NCBI GenBank assembly: GCA_946699065.1
Contig: CAMPDV010000083.1
Location: 372,001 to 436,000, forward strand
Direction: 5' to 3'
Origin: Loxodes magnus
Taxonomy: Eukaryota > Ciliophora > Karyorelictea > Loxodida > Loxodidae
DNA: 64,000 nt
In this document: piece by piece, positions 50,601 to 61,978 of the stretch
Numbering within the stretch: the first letter of the stretch is position 1
How the letters are laid out: each line of letters opens with the position of its first letter
Program-made: the position numbers and the translations under genes
Notes under the pieces: generated by a model
Told to the model about the DNA's origin: nothing
Databases searched by the model: none
Seen by the model: only the letters and a program-made list of their open reading frames with translations

Positions 50601-53600
50601 GGATTTAAAATATTTTAGGGAAAATGACAGAAGATTTTAACAAACTAGAAAGTAAAAATGATAAGTTAGACTTTTCAGATTTAATTTGCTAGGTAAACAA
50701 CATTAGAGACTTAATACCCATCTAAACTGATGAAATTGTGATCACTACTATCGAGCAAGAAGCTTTTAGCAAAGATCACGAAATTCCGGTTATTTTTGAA
50801 AAGACTCTGAATATAGTGAAGCAATACATCATTAAAAAGGAAATAACTCTTCGTGCATGTTTTGAGGAATTTGATGAAGATCAAAATAACTTTATAGAAA
50901 AGAATGAGTTCATCAATAAAATTTTGTCTATTGCAGAAGGATAAATCACTGAGCAAGAAATTCAAAAAATAATTCCTTTACTCAATTATGATCAATCTGG
51001 AAAAATCGATTTCTAAGAATTTAGCAGGTTCTTACGTAGATATTTTAAGAAAAATCCTTTGCTAAATAACTAAGCTATCTATATAAAAGTGAATAAGCAG
51101 ACCATTGCGAAAAATTTAATTGAAGAAGCAATTTAAAAGAGCAAATCAGTTTAAAATTTGACTAAATAGATATAGGAATAGGAAAATAAGGAGTAATACT
51201 TTTAGCTATTCTTAGAAGATTTTTAGAAGTATACTAAAAAAAATAGAAATGATGAACTTGAAAATTTAGTTGAGAAAATGAAAAATTAATTTCTTCCTGA
51301 AAAGAAAGACACTAATCTAGTGCAAAAGGCTTTAGTCAAATTGGTAAAGGATTTAAATCTTGCTTTTCGAAAACCTGAGAATAAAATATATTTATTGAGA
51401 ATATTGTTGAAGTTAGTCAACTAAATAGAAAAAGAAAATAACAAAATTTTATTAGCGAAGGTGTAATAGACTTTAGCAGAATGTGGTGTAGCAAATATGT
51501 CTCTTGAAATAATATCACTTTCTAATGATGAATCTTTATGCTTCGAGGCTATAAGTCTCCTGATTATTTTACTTAAAAATGGAAATAAGAGTGTATAAGA
51601 AATTCTTCTATAGAACTTCAGATAAACGAAGCATAGTTAGTTCTTCAGTTTTGCGAAGTAATATTTAAGGGTATTTAACGATAACTTAAATTTACAGTAG
51701 GAAATACTTTAATTAAGAACTGATAAATAATAGCTGAAATAATAAGGAAACTAAATTTATCTAAACGTGTCTTAGAATTATTAAGAGAAAGGAGATTAGC
51801 AAAGTAAACTAGCAAATGAGTAAGAAGCTCAAGCTAATAAAGCTAGATAGGTTAAAAAGATTTTGATGCTTTTGCAGCTACTTAGTGAAAACTGCTTTTA
51901 GGAGTTTTAAGATTTTTTAAGAGATTAAGAAGGAGAACATAGCATTGACTTAATAAGTGAAAGTCTTTCTTTCCTGATAAACTTATAATACATTGATATT
52001 TACAAAATTTTTAACTAAGAATAAACTAACAAAGTTTACGAGCAATGTCTTGATGCTTTAATTGATTGCACAACTGGTCCCTGTGCAAAAAATCAGTAAA
52101 TCATAGGATTAAGAATAAAATTCTATAACTTAACTAATTCAATCACTTCGAAGTTCAATAGTCTTCTCCTTTAACTTTGTGATTTTTATGATTAAACTTA
52201 TAATAAAAAGAACCTTAACTAGAAGCAATGTTCTTGCCTTCGTTGCTTTAAACAATCTAATAAAGTATTCCCTCTGAGCTAGTCTCATTTCAAAAATAGT
52301 TTATAGAAACTATTCTAATGCTGTACTTGTTCCTATAATGGAGCTGAGGAATAAGATTTTAAGAACGACAAAGTAGTACAGACACTATAAAGAAATTTAT
52401 TATGAATAGCTCCTCTTTTTGTAAAGTTAATTCAACTATTGCTCGTATTGCTAGAAGGAAATCTAAATGAAGATATTATTTGGATAATGCACGAATAACT
52501 TTAGATGGATGCTCTTATGGACTGTGCAATTATTATTTATCGCTTATTCATTCAATAAAAAAAGAACATTTATAACATTTTATAGTTGGAAGCGTTCTAA
52601 AAGGTTAAATTCTTGAAAGACCAAAGTGCCAATAAAGAATAATTATAGGAGAAGTTAAATTAAATCAAGCTCAACAAAAATGTCATTAATGCTGGATTTG
52701 GAATTTCTTTGATAGTTTTCCAACTTTAAGCTTATACTGATTCGAAAAAACTTACACCATTCACTGATCTATTTATCAAGTAAATAAAGAACAACCAAAT
52801 AGGTAAGTATATTTTAAATATTTTTATAGATTTGGTCAATTAAATAAAGTAGTAGTTTATGAAGTTTTAGTTAGCAAAAAAGAAATAAGAATTACAAGGA
52901 AAATCATCCTTCAATAGATTTTTCTTAATTTGCTACTAGAGACTCAAGCACTATGTTTGTTTTTGTAAAGCTAAAACAGTTGATATTTGTAAATTTTATT
53001 TACTTTAGCTACCATTCTTTCTAGCTTAGTTTAGACTTTAGAATAATAGATGTAAGATGGAAAATAAGAGTAAGTAAATTAAGGGTCTTAATCAGGTCAT
53101 CTCAAGTCAATATACGATAAATTTTCCAATAACTAAATTACTTACGAAATGGAGCATGGACTTGATTTAATAAATTCTGCTTACAAGTTTTATGCAAGTA
53201 ACATATCAACTATTGAGATAGACTAGTAAGTTAATAAAATTCAGCTTTGGAACCTTGCATAAGGTATATTTCAAAGTTCCTAAATTATGCTAGTATTTAA
53301 CGGAGTAAACTAGGAATAGTATAACTGAAAAAGCTAAGATAGACTCATAATAAGAGAAGATAGAGGATTTCTTGAGGAAATCTTGGAAGTGGGAAATTGA
53401 TATGAGACATTAAAAGAAAATTATGAAGAGCCAACAACTTTTTAAGATTTCTTCAAAATGGGAAAGATATGCTAATGTCTCGTATATTTTCATCCTAGTT
53501 ATTAACTTTTTACTAATTGCCTCACTTTCATAAAATGAAATTAATGAATAATTTGAGTTTAATGATAGTTATGAATTTAAAGACGCTATAAGGGCATTAG

Positions 53601-54661
53601 GAGTACTTTAGTTTGCCTTTTCAGTCCTTATGTTTATTTCTTATGTCTTAGGAAACTATCCTAATATTATCTTTATGCAAAGTAAAAAGATAACTAAGAA
53701 ATGAAACTTTAAAAAGAAAGCAAAGAACCGGTTCAAAGGCACAACAAGGATTTAGGAAGAAAGGCATTAAAATTTCTAAATAAAAACTTAAAAAATTCTA
53801 ACATATAAGGGAATATGCTAGATGAGTTGGTGGAAGAAAATTCTATATCTTCTAACAAATTAAACTATTTTATACTTCATTATTTATCTTGGCGTTTCAC
53901 TTGGCTCTATATTTTATACTCTACTCTATGCATTTTTATTATTAGATATTGTGAATCGTGTTTTGGAAATTAAGAATATACTGAGGTCAGTCACCATGAA
54001 TTCAAGATAACTAATCTTAACTGCAATCTTTGCTATGATTGTTATTTATCTTTTCAGCATTGTTGCATTTAAAAACCTGGAAATGCTCTATATAGATGTA
54101 AACTCTGACGAAAAGTGGTAGGTTTAAGTAAATACTTACTGTGAAACTTTATGGGATTGCTATAGTAGTACAATAGAAGCTGGGTTAAGAGCAGGAGGAG
54201 GTATTGGAGATGCCATAGCTCAACCTTTTAAAAATGATAAAGAGTATTGGAGCCATTACGTGTTTGCCTTAGCTTTTTTCATCGTTGTTAATATCATTTT
54301 ACTTAACGTTATTTTCGGTATTATTATAGACACTTTTGCAGCTCTGAGAGACCAAAGAAACGCATTAATAAAGGAAATAAACTCTAACTGCTTCATATGT
54401 GGTATTAGAAAAAACGAATTTGATATGAGAGGAAATGGTTGGTTAAACCACATAGCTCTAGAGCATAACATTTATTCATATTTAGCCTTTATTATATACA
54501 TCAGAAATAAGGAATTAGTAAACTGTAACGGAATTGAAAAGTACTGTCATAAGCTTATTTAGGAAAATAATACTCAGTTCATTCCTATGAGTGCTATTTG
54601 TTTGAGAAACACTGAAGACTAGACAATAAATGAAGATGAGAATGAGGAAGATTAGTAGTGA
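44696..54661 (+). CDS. Inositol-trisphosphate/ryanodine-receptor-type intracellular calcium channel with EF-hands
   Basis: A single open frame of 3,321 codons, typical IP3R length or slightly longer, closing at TGA 54659. Domain order: a Gln-rich N-terminus; a β-trefoil IP3R/MIR region (~128-640) with FGDIISL, YGERITLRH, GDPIKFLH and YGEEVVIKH segments; RIH-like helical regions (~790 on, RQNIIINLGQLEAFIQIL); an EF-hand pair at ~2050-2110 (FDEDQNNFIEKNE and YDQSGKIDFQEF); an RIH-associated motif near 2455 (CTTGPCAKNQQI); and a six-helix channel at ~2930-3220. The selectivity filter is GGGIGD and the pore helix ends NVIFGIIIDTF. A C-terminal CFICG...HIALEH zinc-like motif follows at ~3232. It should release Ca2+ from ER or alveolar stores. 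EF-hands are a ryanodine-receptor trait, but SPRY and RyR repeats are absent. No intron needed. An in-frame ATG at 44543 would add 51 residues. Confidence 0.92.
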
Positions 54662-55969
54662 TAAAACGAAACTCTTTTCAATAAAATGCATTATTTTAAA
54701 TCTTATCTAAAGATTCTTATCATATGTATCCTATATATGAGACCTTAATCAGAAATTAGTTAATGTTGTAAAATTTATCTCTATTTTATAAGCATATTCA
54801 TACTAATTCCTTTTTATGTGATATATGTAGAATTTTTATACAAATCTAGCATTAACATTTAAAATAAAGTTATTTTAAATATTTTTATTAAAGCTTAGCA
54901 TATATTATACTTAAGCACTAGTATAATCTCATTAATTGAAAGAAATAACTTTATCGTTTTACCTAGAAAATTTATTTAATTACTATTACTATTTCATTAC
55001 ATAGACATTTGCTTTAATAAAAGACTAACTAAACTTTTTCTTTCTTGTGTACTTTGAAAGACTGTTTCATAATGTAAAGCTTTAGTTACTTTTAATATGT
55101 TTATAAATATTTAAAGACCTATTAAATACCTCTTATTAAATGCTTATTGAGCTAAGATATTAAATGAGTTACTAATATAAAATCCTTTACCAGCAAATAT
55201 AGATTTTTACATTTATATTTAAAAGCATTACTATAAGTATCTCTTTAATATAAAGTTATGCTATAGATTACTTATTCATTCAATTTATTCAAAGTACATT
55301 TTCAAGTGTAAATAAAGTTTTGATGACTCTAGTAAATAAGATTAATAATTATAAAGGTTAAAATAACTTATTAACATCTTAATGTTTTTATTGTAATACA
55401 CTTTATTACTATCAAAGTATGAGCAATTGCTTAATTTTCTACATCTAAACTCTATTTCGCATCTTTTAAAAGGAATGAGGTATTTTTAAAAAGCTAGACT
55501 TTTTTAATTATTATATCAATAGTTTGGATATATTATATATGGCAGGAGTAAAATAGACAGCTATTTTATGATTTTATTTAGTTTATATCTTTTGTAAAAG
55601 CATTAAAGGGTTCTTTTATTATTTTATCCAACTAATTATCAATACAATAAACTATTGTAAATATATAAAGGATTGAAAAAGATGACTAATTATAGAAAAT
55701 TGGGAGAGATTGATAAATCATTCTATAATGTAGTTTTAATCTTACTTCTATTAGATTTAAGCTTTCTTTATGTGTATTACTGTTCTTGAAGATAGTTTAA
55801 AATCTTAATTCAAATTAACCATAATTGCTTATAATGAAATATCTTAAAGAGTAGATAATGCAGCAAGTTATGAAAGCTTTTCGTTTAGAAGATTAATATT
55901 GAATAAGATAAATAGTCAGGTTATGATAATAGTGACTATTAATAAAAAATAATAAAGAGTTAGGGTTTT
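54662..55969. other. Convergent 3' spacer
   Basis: About 1.3 kb of very AT-rich DNA between the convergent channel and kelch genes. No feature seen. Confidence 0.4.
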
Positions 55970-58108
55970 TCAATTATAAACACTCCATTCTTTTTTCTCT
56001 AAATCAAATATGCAAGCCTTTGATGTTTTCCACTCGAATACACCAAACTAATTGTTGAAAAGACAAATTGGGGTATTGTAAACTCCAGATTATCAAATTT
56101 CTCCTAAAATTTATGTCTAACTATTTTCAAGATCAATTATATACATGTATTGATTCATCTCTTATAAAGACTTTCCTCCTAATATTACTAATTTAGATTT
56201 TCTTTCTTCTAGCCTAAATGAAGCGAATGCTCCCAGAGGGATTGGTAGAGCAAAAGCAAGTATTTCAAAAGAAGGTTATTTAATGTTTTTCTAGTCCTAA
56301 TTCTAAAGTCATAAACTAACATCAAGTAGGTTAATTTTTTCGATTTAGTTAGTGCATGTATTACCAACCATTCCACCAAATACATATAATTCGTTTTTAA
56401 ATATTTGCGCACAAGCATCTGCCCTTGCTAACGTAAGCTCTGGAAACTCAATTCATTCCTTCTTCACTACTGAATATCTTTCTACAGCTTCGCTAAACTT
56501 TTTCTAAGCGTTAATGCCTCCAATTATGAAAATAAATTCTTTATAAGCTAAAACACACCCTCCCATATGACTTGAAGGCATAGGAGTAATAGCTTTCAAT
56601 TTTTTCTTCTTTAAGGAAAATTAATAAATTGTATCAAGAGGCTGATGCTTGGGTGGCTATTTTATCGATCCTCCCAAAATAAAAACTTTTTAAAATTCAT
56701 TCACGAACACAAGTCTAGCATGACGTGGGAATTAAGTGACTTCGCTTATTTAAAAATCTTGCATTTCTTTAGATTAGATATCAAACATTAGAATTTAAGG
56801 AGGTTAAACTTTATATGTGAAGAACTTGCTTTAAAAATTCCCTTTATTGTGAAAATCATAAAGAGCATTCTAATTTTTTACTAAATCAATCTAACTAATA
56901 AACTAATCCTTATCTTTAAAGTTCATATCCATTATTCTATGAGCTATTTACTAAGATTATGGAGGAATATTTTGATAGGATATTGATTTTATCAGATGCG
57001 AAGTCTTCTTATTAGCTTAACTTTCTTATGGAAGACCATTTTAATATTATTATCTTTATATGCTACTATCTATTACATTATTTTATGAAGAGTTTGAGTA
57101 GGAAATTTCTTAGTTTTAAATTTAGATGCTTTCTTTTATTGGGCTTTAAGAAACCTAAAAGTCAGAATTTACTTAGGAACAAATATCTGCTTCTCCTCTT
57201 GAAAAATCTAGATTGTTACTAATAGGTTATGAAACAATTCCACTTCTTTGTTGTATAGATTCAGTCCAAGTTTAGTAATTAAGTTCTATCTTTTTATTTA
57301 AAATATCTGTTTAACTTTTTCTGCACATATTTTCTTAATCTCTCTCTGATAAGGCATTTTAAATGGATTATTCTCTTTGATATTTAAGTGGAGGCAAGGA
57401 ACGTGAAGCTAAGTTGTGTATTAAGCTATTATTTTCATAATCTGGCTTTTGCATTACTAAATTGTATTCGTTTGTTCCTAAATTAAATTTGGCTTATTAA
57501 TCATCCTTGTTTGGCTGTTGTTAAGGAATAAATGGTTCTTCATTTTTATTTTCTTCTTTAGATTTTTGTTTTTATAAGATATATGTTTAAGAACTTTCAA
57601 GAATTTGATCACTTCTATGAGGCTAAGTTTATGGAGGTAATGAGATTGACATATAGTTATTCTTCAAAACTTCTTTACTTGATAGTTCTTTCTCTTAGAT
57701 TACATTTTCTTATTCTTTTTATATATTTGAATTTAGTGTTTACTAGTTCTTGCTAGGCAGCTATTCTTGATTATCTTGAATATTATGATTTTAGAACGAT
57801 TTAGAAATTTCCTAGTTAAGCTTGACTTAATTATCCTAGACTTTATCATTATTACTTTCAAGTTGTTAATCATTCTTGATAACAGAGTCTTGAATATTCA
57901 ATTTATTAACTTCTGTATATTCTTCAGTTTCATTATTTGCTTTCAAATGATCGTTTTCTATATCTTAAGAAATATCGTTTCTTATCACTTTTCTACTTCT
58001 TCCATTTAAAGGTAGAGATTTCTATTCTAAGTGAGAGTTAACAACAGCATTGAATTCTTAATTATCCTGAACTTTGACTTTTTTGTTTATTCTACAGCAA
58101 CAACCCAT
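55970..58108 (-). CDS. Kelch-repeat protein with acylated N-terminus
   Basis: A 712-aa single-exon protein. It begins MGCCC, a strong N-myristoylation/palmitoylation signal. About 400 disordered residues follow, rich in Gln, Asn, Ser and Lys. The C-terminal ~290 residues hold kelch repeats, recognised by the double-glycine strands VFILGG, FIFIIGG, LYVFGG and LVILGG with downstream 'Y...W' positions (ERYSVVKKEWIEFP), enough for a β-propeller of at least five blades. Kelch propellers are protein-interaction platforms. A membrane-tethered scaffold is inferred. No BTB or phosphatase domain is present. The stop TGA at 55970-55972 follows KKEWSVYN at the end of the last blade. If it were read as Trp, a hydrophobic tail would follow, which I consider less likely. 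Confidence 0.85.
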
Positions 58109-59157
58109 TTCGATTTAATTTTAAAGAATAAACTAAATATTATTACTAAGGGACAAATATCAGAAAGCCTAAATAATTTAAAGCATTTAAAAGCAGTCTA
58201 TTGAGGTGTCTTTACTTTAATTAGTTAGTAACTTATTACATCTTACTATGAATTTAACTCTAATCATTTTAACTAGTTATATCCTTTAATTTACTATCTA
58301 TCTTATTTCAATAATTCTCTATAAATTACTCAATCCTTTAAAAGTAATACAGATGTAAAAAATTTAAATAGTTAATAAAGAATCTAATATATAATGCTAA
58401 TCAATTTAGCTTATACTATTTTTCTCTAATCTATTACTAGGCTAGTTTTGTATTTGTCAGCCTCAAGCAAACAATATAATAATTAAATTAATTAAACTAT
58501 TACTGCTTTATAATATTCTTATATACTGACATTGGTTAATTTCCATTTTAATCACCCTCTATTCTTTTTTCTTAGCTTTTGAATTATATTTAGAATCTGC
58601 GAATGATGATAACTGAGATTGAGTTATAATAATGATAGATAGAATGCTAGCAATAGTGATATTGCTTTTATTTAATTTAAATTAGGAAAAATGTTCTTAG
58701 CTAGGCTTTTTCTATATCCTCATCCCTCTTATTTACGATTATTATATCCAAGTATTAAAAATTCTTCACTTCATTAGGATCTGAATAATATGCTACAACA
58801 AACTAAGTTTAACTATCAAGAACCAGTACGCAAATTAATTAACTATGTGATTAGAAAATAGACTATACATATAAATGGAGTATTATTAAAAAAAGTAAAG
58901 AGTAAGTATATGTAAAGCAGTATAATAAGAAGAAAGAGTATATACCTTTAAAGTACTAGATATAAAGATTGCTAAGTGTTATAGCTTAGCTTTTAGTACT
59001 AAATTATAGCTTAAATGATTCAATAAAAATGCAAGTTTAATTTTAAAAATTAGAATTTGAAAAAAACCTTAATGATTCCTATCGCTAGAGCAAGCTTAAT
59101 TCACCCAGAACTTCCATCCATTTAAAAAATAAAAGCAACTAAATTAAGATTATAGGA
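58109..59157. other. Divergent intergenic spacer
   Basis: About 1 kb of AT-rich DNA between the divergent kelch and kinase genes. A plus frame from about 58,691 is open for ~70 codons but is not convincing. No feature supported. Confidence 0.35.
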
Positions 59158-61978
59158 ATGAGACCTCTGAACCAGAATTACTTTCAGGAATTTTTAAAGA
59201 TTTATCCAAACTAGTCTAAATAGTAGGAAATTTTGTAGAAATATGGGATAAAATTGAGATCCTAATCTAATAAAAAAGAACGCTCCAGCTTAGATTTTTA
59301 AAAATCAAAATCAAAAAATTAAAATAAAGAGAATCATTTTGATGGTAAGAAACAACAAAATAAGGAAATTAAGATCAGAAAACGAAGATAGTTAAGTAAG
59401 ATAAAAGGGCTTAATAATCTGTTGGTTGGAAGTCCAATTACTCCAATTACTCCAATTACTTCTCCTCTAAAGAATGTAACTAAATCTCAGTCATTCATTT
59501 TGCAAATTTTGGAGCTTTAACAAAAACCTTTGAGAAAGTAAAAGTATGTTTTCATTGTAAACTCTTAATGGTATAATTAATTAATTAACAGCAAAGAAGA
59601 AGATTAAATCCCTACAATTGACAATACTAGCTTACTAGAAATAGGCTAGGAAAATAATATAAACGATAGAAACTGATAACTTAAATCTAACCTTTAGAAA
59701 GACGTTGATTATGTAGTTCTAAATGAATAAGCTTGAGAATTGCTTTATAAGAGATATGGAATTAGTTCAAATAACTCTATCATCTAAAGAAAAATTCTAA
59801 AGAATGAGGAAATTGAACTAAAGCTTGCTAATTTTTAAGTTCTTATTCTTAAAACTTGCATCTCAGAATCATATAAAGTGATGTTTTTAAAAGGCTTTTA
59901 TGACTTTTACATTAGCCCCTCTGACTCAGTCAGCTAACTATAAGATCTTATAATAAAATCTTTTTAGAATAAGTATAATATTGCTATTTAATAGCAAACT
60001 AGACTATGGAAATTAATAGAAAAAAACTCTAGCAAAGCTAAATTGTTAAAATTTCTAAAACTAAATGAAACTAAGATGCTAAATAAACTCTAAATTAATA
60101 TTCCTGGGGAATTAATTGATAATCCTTAGCTAGTAGTTTAAAGGATTTGAAAAGAGAACTAAAATTTATTACTACTTGAAGTAAAAAGCGATAAAAGTTG
60201 AATTATAAAAAGATAAAAATAAAACAGTTTTTTAAGTTAATCCCATTATTAGGATGAACAAAGTGATATTAGAATCGGTAACAAATATAATAAACTGATC
60301 GAAAGATAATAAGGCAGATAGTTAATATCAAATATCTAAACTCCAAAAAAGCGCAACTATTGATTTGATCTAGAGGACAATAATGATTCCAATGTGATAA
60401 GCTAAAATATATCTTATGATTTAAATAGTTAGAGAAATCAAGTTCTAAATGTAGATATAATAAAAGAGGAAGAAAAACTAAAGAGTCACTAAGATGAACT
60501 TCCTTCAATAAACTTTCAACCTAATAAATAATCACCTTTACTTAGTCCCAGAAGCAAAAACAAAATTGATAAGGCTTTCATAAACACTTTTCATGAAATT
60601 TTAACTCTGGACGATACAAGCTAAAGAAATGGTAAAATAGTAACTAATGGTGAGATTTTTCAATCCAAAACAAGTAGATGCCACAATAATAGGCATCATA
60701 AATAACAATCTGCTGCTGATAATAATGGAGAATATTAAAATGAAACTTAAGGATTTTGAAAGGTTATGCAAGAAATGAGGAAAATCTAAATTGAAAATAT
60801 AAAGAATAATATGATAGATACAGCTAAGAAATCTTAAATTTAGAAAACTTCAAAAGAAAACCAAAAATCTATATAACAGAAAAATAATTTGAAACCAACA
60901 AAACCATAAACACCAAAAAATATTCTAATTAGCAAAATAACATAATCAGATATTCTTAAAAAATCGTAAATATAATTTGGATAGATACTTTAGAAAGGAA
61001 AATTAGGAAATGTATTTTTAGGATAGTTCATTTCTGATCCAAACTTTTACATAATCCTAAAATAATATAGCAAGCAATTGATAAAGCAGCTAAAATGTGA
61101 AGAGAAAATATTTTAGGAGCAAATAATTTTAAGTGAGCTAAAGAGAAAAAATGTTCCATTTATAATAAGACTTCTAGATTCATTTTAAGATTAGGAAAAC
61201 ATTTATCTAGTATAAGAGTTTGCTTAGGGAGGAGAGCTGCTTATACATCTCAAGACAAGAAAAATGTTTGATATCAAGGTTGCTTCATTTTACCTTGGCG
61301 AAATTATTCTAATTTTGGAATATTTGCATGCCAATGGAATTGTGTATAGAGATTTAAAACCTGAAAATATTATTTTAGACTAGAAAGGACATATTAAACT
61401 TATTGATTTTGGACTTTGTAAAATTCTATAGCCAGGAGAGAAGTAAGTTCTAATTTTTAAATAGAACATAAACAATGTGTGGATCTCCTTATTATATGGC
61501 ACCTGAGATTATATAAGGATAAGCTCACGACAAAGCAGTTGATTATTGAGCTTTTGGAGTTTTGATGTTTGAATTTCTAAGCGGATATCCACCTTTTAAT
61601 GGTTCTAATCCTATGAAGATTTATGAAAAAATTAAGAAAGGAGTGTACGCATTTCCTAGCTTTTTATTTGACTAAAATGCTAAAGATTTGATAGGAAAGC
61701 TCTTAATTTAAAATCCATAGTAAAGATATGGGAATTTATAAAATGGAGCTTAAGATATAAAAAACCACATATTTTTTGGAAGTTAACCTTAGATAAACTT
61801 TTAATTTCTTTGGAACAAGCAGATAAAACCACCAATCGATATAAAATTAATGGGACCATTTGATCTAAAATACTTTGAAGAACAAATTTAAAAAGCAGAT
61901 AGAAGAAGATTTCAGAGAATTTACAAGCCTTATGAATTTGATTCAAATCAGTTTTAGGATATATTAGAATTATTTTGA
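59158..61978 (+). CDS. DUSP-ubiquitin-like-AGC kinase fusion protein
   Basis: About 932 aa in two exons (59158-61442, 61465-61978). Residues ~130-211 match the DUSP domain of ubiquitin-specific proteases: [40 protein letters not shown]. The next ~110 residues look like the ubiquitin-like module that follows DUSP in USP4/15 ([14 protein letters not shown] ... TRLWKLI). No peptidase domain follows. After a Gln/Ser-rich linker an AGC-type kinase domain starts at ~604: [12 protein letters not shown] (first loop Gly is Gln), [56 protein letters not shown] with Trp by TGA. Catalytic Lys, Asp and DFG are present, so it should be active. An AGC tail ([16 protein letters not shown]...) ends at TGA 61976. 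Confidence 0.85.
59434..59460 (+). repeat. Three tandem copies of a 9-bp coding repeat
   Basis: CCAATTACT repeated exactly three times, encoding Pro-Ile-Thr three times just before the DUSP domain. Likely replication slippage in a disordered linker. Confidence 0.9.
61443..61464 (+). other. Predicted 22-nt intron
   Basis: GTAAGT...AAATAG, phase 2, between DFGLCK and the activation segment. Splicing gives [16 protein letters not shown]; without it the conserved segment is out of frame. Confidence 0.85.

Noticed and set aside
58691..58920. Short plus-strand frame beginning MFLARLF
   Set aside because: Only about 70 plausible codons, then spacer-like sequence, with no stop at a sensible place.
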